Assembly: GCA_964030785.1 (NCBI GenBank)
Contig: OZ034971.1
Location: 39,133,804-39,197,803 of the forward strand
Direction of reading: 5' to 3'
DNA: 64,000 nt
Source of the DNA: Siderastrea siderea
Taxonomy: Eukaryota > Cnidaria > Anthozoa > Scleractinia > Rhizangiidae
Position 1 is the stretch's first letter, and every line of letters starts with the position of its first letter. Below, piece by piece: positions 24,201 through 37,566 of the stretch. Below the pieces are notes generated by a model. That model made no database searches and was not told the origin of the DNA. It worked only from the letters and a program-made list of their open reading frames with translations. The position numbers were made by a program, and so were the translations under genes.

Positions 24201-24958
24201 AGCCATTGTTTTTGCCATGGACAAACTGGCTAGCAAATGATGACCACACTTGTAGTTTGCACACATGGGGCCCTTATCGTTCTTCTGTCAGTCAGCTGTC
24301 CACCCAACTCATACAAGAGGCAGAGGGAATGCAGTCGCCGTCCCACTACCTTCTGTTCGCAACTGGATCTGGATGCGGCTATCTTCTAGATGTCCTAAGC
24401 TGCCTCGCCTACAGAACACAACCATCGTTTCAATGTGAAAGCCAGAGAAACAAGCACACTAAAATCGACATTTTCTACTCTGTCCGATGCAAGGCATTTT
24501 ACAACTTTCTGTGTAAGCCAATCGACGAGCTCCTGAGAAAGATCAGCGACAAGAACACTGCCACTGTAACTTTTAAATTCTACGTCACCAATCCAGAGCA
24601 AGAACAAGATGATTCCGATGCAACAGACACCCAAATTCAGCTCATTAGTGGTCGAATAGATTTCGAAAAAGTTCTTAAGTCCGCCAATAAAAATTCTCGA
24701 TGTTATTTTGTAGGGAGGGCGGCGATTGCCGAAAACGTGGAAAACATATGCAAGAGAAAAGGGATGAGGTTAGTGAAGGATTACACTAACGGACGGGGAA
24801 GCGAAGAAGACCGCCGTTTGCTGATAAAGTATCTTAAGATAAGCTTCTGGGTTTTATTTTTCATTATTGCCATTTGCGTTGTAGCCGGTCTTGTTATAGA
24901 TGTTAGGAGCATCAAAAATTCGCTTAATACGCATGGCTTGAATACGACAAAGTATTGA
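21201..24958 (+). CDS. NADPH oxidase / ferric reductase-like membrane flavocytochrome
   Basis: Four exons join in frame: 21201-21348, 22004-22091, 22351-22416 and 23033-24958, with GT..AG at every junction. A further 5' exon holding the ATG is not found; the upstream DNA is transposon. Exons 1-3 encode a helical region with degenerate EF-hand-like loops (DSNGYKIDGDAF; TDDMGFKYQEF). Exon 4 has a first membrane helix (VWIVFLVVTALCVVD), a haem-binding-type pair in RIHRFAGIF..PSVAHV, further helices with LHAFAGIWY, the FAD-type motif HPFT, WGPYRSS, and an NADPH-type glycine motif (LLFATGSGCGYLLD). The usual CGP near the C terminus reads VGRAA. An extra helix (FWVLFFIIAICVVAGLVIDV) follows, so the C terminus is membrane-anchored. 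It probably moves electrons across a membrane to oxygen or iron; calcium control is possible but the EF loops lack several ligands. Confidence 0.8.
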
Positions 24959-25228
24959 TAGCCAAAGGACTAGCTGTATTAGAAGCTTTTAAAACACATT
25001 GTCGTAGAATACGCTTAGGATCGATTTTCGCCAGGAAGTAATTGTTTTATGATTCTTTCCTGATTAAAATTCAGACTATATTTACTGCATGCTCATTTGT
25101 CTCAAGTTTGCTCTGAATAACGCCTTCGAAGCAATGGATAGTCCAACAAAAAAAAACGCACGCAAAAACGTAGCTACGAAAAATGTTTCGAAATTTTTTT
25201 AATAGAAATGTCAAACCTTCGGGGCCTT

Positions 25229-26176
25229 ATGCATGGTTCAATTTTACCTGTTACCATCCCCCCCCGGGCAACCCCGGGGACAAGTCCAGCCCTTCGGTCC
25301 CGGGGGTGGGGAATTGTTTGAAGCTGTCCTGTCCCGGGGGGTGAGGCGGGGCAAATCGAAAATAACTTCTTGTTATTCTTGTGAAGTGCGTCACTTCTCG
25401 GTTGACGCCGGACCGCGCAGAGAAGACTGCCTAGCTATTTCCAGGGAGAATTTCTAGAATTTGTAACAGACTGGTTAGAGAAGAGTAATCTCTCAAAATT
25501 GAAAACTGCATTCGAAGCCACTTTTATTATAAAATGATAAACGAATGTGCGTTTGATGCGTACTCGAATGGATGCTGTTCGTGACAAACAAAGAAATATT
25601 TCTTCAGGGTATTTATGTGTATACTAAGACGACTTAAATGGACTCTATATGAAAACGGATGCATGGCCTTATATTAAACAGAGGTCTCAGTCCAGCGTTC
25701 ATTCTTATGAAACAAGCTAAGAAAAACTCCTTTAAAATGCTACCATCAATTTGTTCATGGGCCTCTTGTGCGTATGTGCTATATTTAGAATAAATCACGT
25801 AGCGAAGACCATTTCTTTACACGCTAGCCGTATGCCAGTGCGGTTGGAGGTTTTTCTTCAGTTTTTTTTTTTCAAATATAGTGTTCATGTTTTTATTACA
25901 TTATACATGTACTGTTCTTTGTTCAAGAAACTCTAGAAAGGCGTTTAAGTTCTTGTCAAACCGTCTGGATTTGCTATTGTACGGAAATCAATATCGCAAT
26001 CTGTGTTTTGTACACAAAACAACGTATTTGTGGTCGACGAGGAGTCCCGGGGGTGGGGAAATGTCTCTTGCTGCGTGCTTGGGGGTGGGGAATAGACCGC
26101 CAAGTGAGAACAAAATTGCAAATCCCCGGGGGTATGCCCGGGGGGGCATGGTAACAGATAGAATTGAACCATGCAT
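25229..26176. mobile_element. 948-bp TIR element, copy 2 (inverted relative to copy at 7179)
   Basis: Starts ATGCATGGTTCAATTTTAC and ends GAATTGAACCATGCAT, with C-run/CCCGGG sequence just inside each end. The interior matches the element at 7179-8088 in the opposite orientation. It sits about 270 bp downstream of the oxidase stop codon. The decayed oxidase copy at 55.6 kb lacks it: both share AATGTCAAACCTTC and then diverge at the insertion point. Confidence 0.83.
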
Positions 26177-28800
26177 TACAGGTGAAAACCAAGTGAAAGG
26201 ACTTGAGCGACGTGAATATATCTTTTGAGAGGAAACATATTCACCCTCTTAGTCGTCTGAAGACTTTTTAGATTTACCTACGTATGATTATTCCATAATA
26301 AGGTTTGTTTAACATAGTTTCGTATTAAATAATCGCCTTTCTATGTAGTACACGCTCAACACGGCTGAAAGATAGCGATGACACGGCGTCGCATTTCCAG
26401 TAGTAGGTGAAAAATCTGTAGCTATTCGCCGTTAGTTTTTCTACTTCCACAAAAAAATGGAAACATTTTATAGTTTGTTATTTAAGATATGCTAATCCAC
26501 CCAGCAAAGAGTAGGTGTCGCAGTTTTCTACTTGTTCCTATACACTCGGGCCACAGACTCAGTCACAATCAGTGAGGACACAGGCCAACGCTGTTTTTTT
26601 CCTCTTTCGCGCTCCTCTTGTCCCTCACAATTCAGACAGACATTCTTGTAAACCAACATTGAAAGGACAGGGAGACAGATTGTGTCCCACCTAATGTGTC
26701 TAATACTGCAGTTTATACCCCAGCAGCGTTTTAATCACGTGTTCTTAGCGAGGTTAAGGTCAACGTAGCTCGGCGCTTAAATAGTCGTTGTCACTGTCGC
26801 TTTTCTGTGAACTTTTTACGGACTTTAGACGGCAAAAGGAACACTCTACGACGCAGTGGCTAATTACGGATAACACATGGAACTAACCAAAGAAACTGCG
26901 TAAACGAAATTACTGACTGTGGTACAAATGTACTTCACGCTGCAAACAGGGAAAATATTTGCTGACGTCATGACCCGGGCATCAAACGTGTACCTTATTG
27001 GATTAAAGACGGTTCTACAGTAGCTATACTTTGCATAACAACTGCTTTAGTTAATAGAGTGTGTATTCTATAAAATAAACGTCTGCCATCTTAACCCAAT
27101 CCGTATCTGTGTGAGTTGATCGGCAAGTTTCCTTGCTTTGCATGGGCCAGTCAGTCCGACTATAAGTTCAAGAACTATGAAAGAAGGTAAGCGATTGAAA
27201 ACGCTCCGAAAATGGGGATTTTGGAAACGCAGTCCAAAATAAAGATTTCGTCGTTTATAAGTGCCCGGCAGAATTTAAAGATTTATTGAGATTCAACCTT
27301 CCATTCTCGCGTTAACGATCGAAAACAAAGGTTTTGGAAAACGATGACATTGAACAGTAAACAAGTCAGTACAAAGTAGTCAAAGAAGCTTTTTTGAACG
27401 GAAGAAAAAAAAAACGATTCACAACGGAAAGAGGTGGATGGGCCTTCATTTGTGATAAAATCCCAGGGTGTGCCTAGCCTGATTCTCAGACGGTCCGAGG
27501 TCCGCCTGAGAATCAGGCTAAAGGTGTACCATGTATTGAACTGAACTGAAAGCTATCAGTTTTAATTGCCTAACCATTTAGTTTTTTCATACTGCAGCTC
27601 GTTTCCATGACTTCAAAAAATAATGTTTCCTTGAACCTTTGCTAATTTTTTAGCTTAAACACTCCAACGTGTGTTAGCGGACCGTTCACCTAACGCACCT
27701 CCTCCTGCATGTATTCACCCTATCCACAAGTTCTTCTCTTCTAATGTCGAGTGGACTCATCCTCGCTTTCCTTTCCACCTTCTCCCCACCCCCAGTTGGT
27801 TTTACTTCCCACTTCCAATCGCGTGCAACTGAATTCTAAACTAAGAATACGTTATTAAAATACGAGTCCACTGTTACATGTGATACTTAAACGCTTACAA
27901 TACTGACATAAGATATCTAGAATACATTTGATATTCTAGTGTTGTATCTCTCGCGTAGTAATCAGTGAACTAAATCAGTATATAATATAGTTAAAGGTGC
28001 CTTAAATTTTCCAGTAGTCAAAGGTGTTCTAAACGATTCCAACTTGTATCTTGATCATGCTTAGTGTCAATATCTCAGAGATTTTAGTTTATTATTAAAA
28101 GGCCAAAACTGTTGAAGTGCGTTTGCCAATTTACCTTGTGAAAATGTTATGAGTACGCTATTACACCCGTCTGCGATAACTTGCGATCAGAACCAAGTTT
28201 AGCAGTGGTCGAGTAACAGAAAATAAAAAAAAGCCATTAAAAAATTCCGTCCGGTTGAAGATTGTAAAAAATAAATTCCAGTTGAGCGGTAGACATAGTA
28301 GGTGATCCGGCTGGTGGCGTTTAATTCGGGGATTCCCCCAAAGCCCTCAGATGACGTAACACAATAACAAGTGTTTCCGCTTTTCTAGGAAAAGACTTTT
28401 ACATACGTTCTGCGAAGACCGCTTGGGTAACAAAAATTTTAGCAAGAAATTAATTCTAATTATTTCCATTCACCCATCATGTTTCCCCAAAAGAAATACG
28501 ATTATCTTTCAAGGGAGATGCCTTAAGTTGTATTTAAAATGGACAATCTTGTTGTTGTTGTTGTTGTTTTTACGTGATCTAGTCGCGAACTCATCTCCCG
28601 ATGAACATTGCTGATTCCTAGAAACCAGGTTCACCTTTCCGAGAATTAGTTTTGCAGTATTGAAAATAAAGTTGTGGGAAATGAATAGTAAATTGCGGTT
28701 TCATTCGTCTAGCTCCATCTGAATTCCTCATCAGTGGCCTCATGCTTTGGTATAAAAAAGGCTAATCGACAATTCGGCATCAAATCAAAGGCCCCTCAAA
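26177..28800. other. Non-coding region with a duplicated block
   Basis: No gene recognised. A stem-loop lies at 27475-27520. The part from about 27700 to 28400 is paralogous to 51750-52270 (shared GTTGAGCGGTAGACAT, GCGTTTAATTCGGGGATTCC and AACAAGTGTTTCCGCTTTTC). An (GTT)n run occurs near 28550. The stretch around 27060-27120 (TATAAAATAAACG and following) has the look of a retroviral-type LTR edge, but no partner was found. Confidence 0.5.
27475..27520. repeat. 46-bp stem-loop
   Basis: TAGCCTGATTCTCAG and its exact inverse CTGAGAATCAGGCTA bracket a short loop with a further CGG/CCG pair inside. It is probably a minimal foldback element. Confidence 0.85.
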
Positions 28801-28805
28801 CCGGT

Positions 28806-29219
28806 TGGGGGGGGTGGATACTTCCTTATATTAACTAGATACTCACACTATTTGCTGCCCCACTCTAACCTGAAGTAGGGTACATTATGCATAGGCTCCT
28901 GTATAGATTTTGGCCATTTTGGTCTGAAATAGGGTGTGGTTTGTGATTCTGGTCTGGAACTGGGTGTTTTTAGAAGTTACGTTTTATTATCATCTTCTCT
29001 TGAGAAGTGTGTTTGATTATCATCAGAACTTTGAAGCCCTTCTCAAATATCTAGGCAAACTGAAGCAGTTCCGAAATAGTCCGACCTTGAATTTTGGGTC
29101 AGGTTTAAAATAGGGTAGGGAAAGCAACATATTTTAATCTAAAATATGGTAAGCTAGGGTTTCAAGGAGTGTGTCCCACACTCCCACCCAAATTTTAGGG
29201 AAGTACCTCTCCCCGGGCC
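28806..29219. mobile_element. ~410-bp G-run-ended miniature TIR element
   Basis: The left end is a G-run followed by TGGATACTTCCTTA. The right end, reverse-complemented, is GGGCCCGGGGAGAGGTACTTCC. CAAACCG-like sequence stands on both sides (left CAAACCGG, right CAAAACCG), a plausible but imperfect target duplication. It is similar in style to the element at 32840. Confidence 0.55.
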
Positions 29220-32200
29220 CAAAACCGACGGGTCCCGCATCCCGTGTCTGATAGAATGCTCATCCCTACTCGCTTGGCTTAGTGTGAATCCCAGAGCAGG
29301 GAGGGTGGGACACTTGACTAATGTTTGGCTATAGGGGTGCCACTGAAGGTTTGAAACCCTGACCCTGTTCAGGACAAAAAATGCCCTACAATACCTACCC
29401 TGTGAAGGACAACACCCTGCATTTCAGTTTAGGTCCCTAGGGCAAATGACAACACTCCCTTGTTTCACACAATTCTAAAGTGTTTCAAATACCAGCAAAC
29501 GACCCACATCTAGGATTGCTAAATACTGTATCAGCCATATTTAACGACGGCAATCATACTAACCATAACATGTTTAGGACAGGTTCCCACTCTGTTTAGG
29601 ACAGACACACATAAAAAAAATTATATTCCCTGGTTCCATGAAGGACAAAGAGGCTAAAACTAGACCCTGTCCAGCAGCACCTCCCTGTAGAGGCCATATT
29701 AGAGAGTATCCCCATCCCCCGGGGGTGTGAGTTGACTGAGGTCGTGATATTTGCTGGATTTAACCCCACTTTGGCCTAGAGTGAGTTGACTTTGCTGTAT
29801 TCCTTTTACAAAAGAGAGCAAATCCTGCTCTAGCCAGGGTGCAAACAGATCTTCTTTCACAACATCCAGCAACTGTCAGGCGTCTTTAAACTCCATCTAG
29901 CACCCCACCCTCATAACTGTGATTCGAATTATATCAATTTCTTAAATAAATTTTTCAAAGACATCATACCATTTAATGCAGAGTTTTTGCCCTTGAATTA
30001 AAACAACCATTTTTGTTGTCTAAAATATTTCATTATAATTTTTGTCCATTCAGAAAGACAAGGAAAATCAAGGAGACAAAATAAGGGGGAATTTTTAAGT
30101 TAAATGAAATACACTGTGACACGCAGTGAATGTAATCTAAAGCATTCCATTTTATTGGTCTATAACAAGATTATACACAAAAAACTCGTGTACGTTCACA
30201 GTTAGCCTGATGAAAAACACCCAAAAAGGTTTGGGAGAATTAGAAAGCTCAAGTGAACCAATAAAATGGAAAAAGCAGTATACTCTGATATTCTCCATCC
30301 CAAACTGTCTATTGTGTCTTAACTTTAGACTACCAATAGAAATATAAGAACGCAAATTAAAGTAGGGATATGATAAGCCATAAAAGTTTTACATAATGGC
30401 TAAATGTAAACATAAGTTAACAACAGTGTGTTTGTGACAACTTCAATTGTTTGTATGTGAACCTTAAAAGGACATATTCTCCCAGAACCTCTCACTGGGA
30501 GTTAATCAGGTCCCAGAGGTTGTAAACACAGATTCGTGAAGAACAAAATCTAACAAGTTCTTAACAATGTTTAACATACACTGCAATGTTTACACCTGAC
30601 TCACTCATGCAGTGTAATCTCAAACTTATACTAACAAAGAAGGAGAACAATAAATTTATTGTCTGTAATAACAGTTTTTTGCACAGATTGGTGCATTAAT
30701 GTACAATTGCAGTGTTTGAGAGAACTTGAATGATTCTGTGACCTTTCACATTTATTCTCCCTTAACTCTCTCCACTGTATAAACTGACAATGCACTAAGA
30801 AACTAAAAATTAAGACAATTTAACATGACATAATATACTGCAACAGTTTAAGGAGGCTTGAAAGGGTCTTTAGTTCTGTGCACATAGCCTACACATGACA
30901 TGGCAAGAATGCACATGTCAACCAAGTGAATCAAAATTTCTAGTAAAAGTCCCACCTGAAAGTACTGGAAGTGAAAATATGGCATAAAGTCTTACAAACC
31001 ACAAATAAAACATGCACGAAACATTTGTTTTTATTAACAAATTTTGCTCGGCGACCCAGCCTGACTTTTCGCATGCATATCATGTAGCCTTAAGTGTGCC
31101 AATTCAAATAGAAATGTTTGGAGGACAGTTTTTCAGTGGAACTTTTTGTAATTCAAGAAAACAACTTTTTCAATATAATTTAAGTTCGCTACTGAATAAA
31201 TTTTTGTCAAATCACCAGAGAAGTTAAAGAATTAATAGGGCACTTTCTAAAAATACAATAAAAAGGGTAGGTCACCAACTTAGTTTTTCAGATAATTGGC
31301 AAAAACTGAAATTTGGTGGTTCTTTTTGTGGGCCTTGGTGTTGCCATGGTAATGGCTATGACGTCACATAGGAGGTGTTAAGAGATGCATGGTTTGCCCA
31401 CATTGTCAGAAATACTTTTTTGTACCCATTCCTTGTTTCAAAAGGATTAAAACAATTAGAAACCCTTTTGAGCCACCTTAAAACACATGCCCGATACAAA
31501 TATGACAATGAATTTGCAAGAAATTCAGTGTTTACGTAAACCAAAGCCAATACATCACACTTACATTGTATTAGAAAAAACATAAATTACGGTAACCAAG
31601 AAATAATAACTGTATTTACTAGGCTAATGTATTAAAACACAGGAGAGGGACTCTCATTTAAAAGTGACAGAGATACTTGTTGGAGAATGAATACTAAGGA
31701 AAAAACAAGAAAGAAAGAAACCCCTCAATGCACCAGAACCACGTTTTGAGCATATGATACCAGTTTGTTTTTACTCAGCAAATAATAAAACAAAACATTA
31801 ACTGAAAATTGTCTAACTTTTTACATTGGCAATCAAATCAACTCAATTATGTAATTTTAGATGGCACTGTTTTAGTATTTACACACAAGGTAAAATACCA
31901 CAACACACTGTAATTAGGTCTGACTCAGTAAATGTAGAAACTAAACAACCTTATTAAGTGGTACCAAAATCATATTTTAAATCCTGAACGTACAATGTGC
32001 AATCACTCCGGTTACTTTAAATAACAGACTGGAGTGACCTCCCTGACTGCTAATCTAGGATGTCAGTTATACAGGGTGTGTTTAGCTTAATCACTCCTGT
32101 CACTTTTAAACAAATAGTTCCCCACACCCCTCCTTCCAAAAAAAGATTATTATTAAACAATTATTCTACAAGGAACTACTTCATTGGATAATTAGTGAAA

Positions 32201-32419
32201 AATAAACAACTCCTATCAAACAGGTGCAAATTATACAAATAATTATTGTTTTATTAAATTGTTGTTGATTTTTTGTCTTTAAGTTTTTTGGACAAATGTT
32301 TGTTTTACGGATAAGCTTTTGAATGCTGTGGCACCTGACATAGCATTCATTGAGGCAAAAAGCAAGGTTATTCACAGAATGATAAAGTGTGTGCAGTGTT
32401 CCAATGATAGACTGCTTTC
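29220..32419. other. Non-coding region
   Basis: Largely AT-rich. A GC-richer patch at 29290-29740 has repeated words such as CCCTGTTCAGGACAA and GAAGGACAA and may be another repeat without clear ends. No gene or RNA is recognised. Confidence 0.45.
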
Positions 32420-32557
32420 AACCCTTTCAGGATAGTCGAGAGCGAGACTGTAGCGAGGAGGAAAGACAACAAGAGACTGTTCCCCCCTCGGCTCTTGGAT
32501 CCAGGTTTTACTTTCTTCGCTTTTTTTTTTCTCGCTTTCAGCTATCCAGAAAGGGAC
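32420..32557. mobile_element. ~140-bp miniature TIR element
   Basis: AACCCTTTCAGGATAGTCGA at the left pairs with a right end that reverse-complemented reads AGTCCCTTTCTGGATAGCTG; both continue GAGCGAG or AAGCGAG. No coding sequence. Confidence 0.65.
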
Positions 32558-32839
32558 TGCTAGTAGTTTAATCAAATGAGAAAACTTAAGATTCAGAGTT
32601 TTTAAACAACATATAATTTAAAAACTTGTGACTTACGGTAAATAAGCTAAGACAGTAATCTATTATTTATAAAAAAGACCGGTGTTTAAACTTCAGTAAT
32701 ACTATAAACTGCCTAAAATATAAGTAATGTTCACGCAAAAGTGAATTAAATGTTTGTCATGGTCTCAATGAGTTCTTTTGGCCAAAAAGCCACAGTTCAC
32801 ATGCATCTACATGTAATAATTCTCTTACTACAGCTATAC

Positions 32840-33218
32840 CCCGGGGGGGGGGGGGGGGACTCCCATATGAAAATGACGGGGATGCTCCTCGGAAAATTTG
32901 AATTATACCCCTAAAGGAGACCAATCTGGGCATGGTTCAGGTGTTATTTGACCCCTAAACGAGACCATGCTAAAACAGACAACCAAATAAGAGCTTCAGT
33001 GATTTTAAATGCGCTAAAGATTGACGCTAAAGATTGACGTCGTTTGGTTTTTCATATAGATATTTCCTTACGCACACCCTAAGCGATACCTGAATGGGTA
33101 AAAATATTGGCTTTCCTTCCTAAAAACCCTAAGCAAGACCAAAATCTGCAAATTACAACCCTATAAGCGAGACGACGAGCATCCCCGTCACTTTGATATG
33201 GGAGTCCCTCCCCCCGGG
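32840..33218. mobile_element. 379-bp hAT-like MITE with 8-bp target duplication
   Basis: The ends are CCCGGGGG..ACTCCCATATG and its inverse, with matching sequence extending about 43 bp into GACGGGGATGCTC. The 8-bp word AGCTATAC is repeated exactly on both sides (32832-32839 and 33219-33226). An 8-bp duplication is the hAT signature. The interior is non-coding. Confidence 0.85.
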
Positions 33219-33226
33219 AGCTATAC

Positions 33227-34798
33227 AAACTATATAAAGTGTCAGTAACTTAAGTGATACTGTATTGCCAACTAATTACACTGTAATTGACAAGGAAAAT
33301 GAGTGATAATATTTTTTTATGAATCATTGTTAACAAGAAGTCGAAATAGACTGGTAACAGCCAGGCCACTTTCAATCCCCTATGATGCTCCCCTTCCCCA
33401 TGGCCAGTCAGCCCCCAAGGAAAAAACATAGATTATCCACATTATGTTGGACAGGCCACATAACTAGTTTTTCCTTAACAGCATATTTTAGGAGGAATTG
33501 TTGACACCCCCCGCTGATCTTACAAAAATATTAGAGCATGACAAAGTTTAATGTTATGCATGAATCCAAACATTTCTTAGCCTGGATGTCAAAAACAGAC
33601 TGTAAAAGTCAATCTATGTAATGTGTATATCCAGTATTTCGAATATTTCAAATCCATTCTCCAAAATCACATGAGATACCGAATAAACTCTTCAAAATGA
33701 CAAAGAAGAACTTGACAATTCCTGCAAGATTTTGAATTCCCACAGAAATTTATAGAAATTGAATCAGGCTAGTATTTCAAACCGATTGTAAATTTATTTT
33801 TTATTTTAAGTTTGCCACAACCAGTTGAAACCATAGTTTGTATGTTGATGTCAAAGCAGCATAAAAAGTGAAGACAGTACAAAAATGACTTCTTAATTTA
33901 CACTGCCTCAGTCAGTGACCTGAAAGCAGAGATTTCTCACACAATTCCGCTTAGGCGGGATAAAGAGAAATAGGAGAAATTAATTAAAACAACATATACA
34001 AGCTTTAGAGCTAAATAATACGGTATTACACCTTTATATAAATAATAAGCATGAGAAAAAATTATCTATCATAGAAATCTACCATGGCAAACAATTTACA
34101 AATAAACAACACAAAATTGACTGCTCTGAAAGGGTCTAATTTTTTTTGGCTCCTGCTTTCTCACTTGAACACAAAAGCAGTTCAGGACAAAACTTTTCTT
34201 TTTGAAAAACACAGGGAGCATTTTGATTTTTAACACTCTGTGGACAGTGAAGCATAAGAAAGAACAACAAATCTGAAAGTGGAGAAGCTGAAAGTTTTAA
34301 TTGACTTCATTTGAAAAGTAAATGTGTATCATGATTTTCACCTCTCCAAAATAGACAATTGCCAGTTAAAGTACAATTCAAAATGACAAATAAAGAACAC
34401 AAGCTGAGGAAATCTTTTACAAATTCATTTAAAGCTTGATATCAAATTATTTTTACCCAAACAATTATAGTCTGTCAGAAGTCTGTAAGGTTATATTAAG
34501 GCTAGTTCATTATAACAACACTTGCAAAAAACATGGCAGAAGATTTTTAAAGGGTGCACTTAATTTGTTCGGTCTTTTATAATATGAGTTTTAGACACAA
34601 AACTGCAATATTTAAACTGACAAGGAAAGTACTGTATGAATTTCTGTGATCTTTTTTTGTTTTTGTTTTATAGTGTATTCCAACAGCAATGATTGTGATA
34701 TGCAACTGCTGTAAAAATACATTTACTTTACTGTGATGTTATTTAAGCTTAACTTATTGTCTTCTTGTTCTTGCGCTATAAAAAACACATGATGAGTT
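33227..34798. other. Non-coding region, former 3' flank of the NHL gene
   Basis: AT-rich with no credible frame. Before the Harbinger insertion, 34801 and leftward would have followed the NHL stop codon directly, so the native 3' untranslated region probably lies at the right end of this stretch. Confidence 0.55.
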
Positions 34799-35042
34799 TT
34801 AGGGCCTGTTTACATGGAAGGCGGGTGCCCCGGCTAACCGAGTTACCCGGCTAACCGAGCTACCCTGGGCGAGCCAACTTTTCATACGTTTCTTTAGAAA
34901 ACGCATTGAAGTGTTTACATGCTAGACGGGAAACCCGCCTAGCCGGGGCACTCGGTCTACTTGCCCGGGGCACCCTTCTTTTTGCCATGTAAACGGTTCG
35001 TGCCGGGTTACCCGGCTAGCCGAGGTGAAAGACCGCGAAAAC

Positions 35043-36611
35043 ATGGCGGCGGGAAAATACAAGTCTGGTGACTTGTTTCGTCGTTATCACTTACCAGCGC
35101 TATCTGCTGAACAGAATGACTGTGAATCTGAACAGAGCATTGCAATAGGCGAACCACAGGCAGAGGACAGTTCCGTAAAGGAAGCCGAAGTAATCAGTGT
35201 AACCAAAACAAAGCCACAAAAGAGGAAAGCAAGTGCAACTTCAGCGAATTCTATCAGCAGCGAGAAGAAGGCAAGGAAGTTTTCTTGGCCTCCCGAGACA
35301 ATAGAGGCTCTTCTGAAATACACAAAAGAATATAAAACTAAATGCGAATTTAGCGGTGTAGATTTTGAAGCCGACCTTCAAAGCTTGTACACCGAGTTAC
35401 GCCGGTGTATGGCAAACGAGAACCCAGAAGATTTTGGACCAGTCGAATTGACAGTAATAACAGAAGTGAAGGACATGAAGACCGCGGAATACATTGCTTT
35501 CCGGAAGACGATAGACGATGAAAAGGCCGGAGTAAGGAAAGGATACGAGAGGATCAAAGAAAAATTAAAGACTTTGAGACAAGATTATCGTAATGCTGTG
35601 AACCGAGGAACAAGGAGTGGAAGTGGGAAACTTGTTCAGGATAATTATGACCTGCTAACAGAGATATGGGGAGGCTCACCTGCAACAACTTCACTCTCTT
35701 TTGGAATTGATGGCGATACCATTGGTGAAGGGACGGATACTGAGGATCGAAAGACTGAAGGTACATATGTATTACTGTTTTAATAATTATCAGTATTTCA
35801 GTACAATATTATATATATCAGTGTGTATTTTAAGTAATAAATTTTGATTTCCTATTTGATTTATTTGTTGTGCTAACCTGAGAGGACAATCAATGAGAGG
35901 GGATAAATATTAAATACTGGCTACAGTGAAAGATTACTTTTCAGAGTTTTTATTATTTTAATTATTAAATACTTTTTTACCAGTTTTTAGTAGATGATGC
36001 TGTCTGTTTCATTCTCTTTTATAGATTTGCAAAAGACACTTTTAATTAATATTTATTATGTACTCTGTTTGATAGAACTTCTTGACGAGTCTTCATCTCC
36101 CGAAAGTCGTTCTAAAGAAGAAGGGTCTTCATCTTCTAGCGAAAGTCGCCCTCCAACACCTTTATTTCAAAGGCAAGTACCCAAGTCAAGTCAAGTTATT
36201 TCCAAACTTGTTGATAACAAACGCAAGCATATGGAGAAAGGCCTCTCACAAGCGCAAAGAGACCAAGTTCTCATGAACACAGCAAAAGAAGAAGTGCTTA
36301 TGAAAAGACAAATGCTACAGGCATTTCAGAGATCATCTTCATCTTTAGATGAAAATTTGTCCAAAATGACAAATTGTCTTAATTCCCTTGGGGAGGGCAT
36401 TTCATCTGGTATGCAGATGATAGCTATGGCCCTGGCTGGTACAGGCCCCCATCCTATTCAAACACATGCACAATACGTGAGTTCCCCAGCCTATTTGCCA
36501 AACTATAACTATTACCATCCTGCTTCTCAGAATGCAACTTCATTTAATTATTTAGACAGAGAGCCTCACCAAAATATGTCTACTGGCACCAACTCAGATG
36601 ACACTTTTTAA
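35043..36611 (+). CDS. Harbinger Myb/SANT-like DNA-binding partner protein
   Basis: Two exons, 35043-35760 and 36076-36611, join in frame through a 315-bp GT..AG intron and give 417 residues. I chose ATG 35043 (context AACATGG); the frame opens earlier only with a non-ATG codon. The N-terminal part is basic with a PQKRK nuclear-type signal. It is followed by a trihelix/Myb-SANT-like domain beginning KFSWPPETIEALLKY and including LKTLRQDYRNAVNRG and WGGSP. Exon 2 is a Ser-rich linker, then a helical segment (QAQRDQVLMNTAKEE). In characterised Harbinger systems this partner binds the TIRs and carries the transposase into the nucleus; that role is inferred here. It is transcribed from just inside the left TIR. 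Confidence 0.88.
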
Positions 36612-37566
36612 TTGTGATCATTGACGTGAAGTAATTTTATAAGCATTAGCCTGTTCTGTTGTAGTTGCAGTTAGTACACATCTGAGTCAAGATCTGTTGT
36701 TACAGTTAACCTTTATTACTTCATGAAATGGAACTTACATAGGCCAGCTTTTCAATTCATTAAAGTTATAACAGTTACTGATCTCAAGGGGAAGATAACA
36801 AAATACATGGCCTCCTTGTTTAGGGATGAATACAGAATATATTTTATGTTATTCTTCTTAACCTACAAAGCCAGAAAGAATTTTGATTGACCTGAAATTT
36901 GTAGTGTTAAAGGAATATGCCTGTTTGTCAATTTGAAGTGATTAAATTTTTCATGATTTTTATGTAAACTTCAAAGCTCACCAGTTGTTTATATTGCATG
37001 GTACATGTCTTTTCAACTTATAATGAGAAATTATTGCCAGTAATGATTACATGAAATTTCAATATACAACATTAATAATTTCAAATGTTTTAAATATAAT
37101 TACTGTTGATTTAATATAAATATAACAGAGATTTCCTTATTTTAGCATAAAAATGAAGGGACATGCACTGCTACTTTGATAAACATTAACATGTGTGATG
37201 TCTCTCTGTTAACCTGAGGCTTATTACCTATTCTGGAGGTGTGGGATAGGGAGTGAGTGGTGTTTCAGAACCTTTGTATTTCCTTGTTTTCATGTAGAAC
37301 TCCATCAAAGCCTTCATTAGAAAGTCAAATTTAGTTTTGTCTATATGGTCATAAAGTGTGGCTGAGGTGATGTTTTTTTTGTGGTATATTGCAGGAATGA
37401 ATTTAAAAAGTGAGGCTGATGATGCATTTTCTTCGATAAAAATGCAACAGCCCCCCCCCCCCCCTCCCCCCAATAACCTTGCACCTCACCCCATACTTCC
37501 AGAACAGACTAGCTACAAAAGTTGAGTTGAAAATAAATTATGGTAATGAATAAAGTGTTCATATTG
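36612..37566. other. Spacer between the two convergent Harbinger genes
   Basis: AT-rich with a run of about 20 C at 37450-37471. It presumably holds both 3' ends. No further gene. Confidence 0.6.

Noticed and set aside
26500..27140. Solo LTR of a retrovirus-like element
   Set aside because: The right edge looks LTR-like, but no TG..CA pair with a target duplication could be established.
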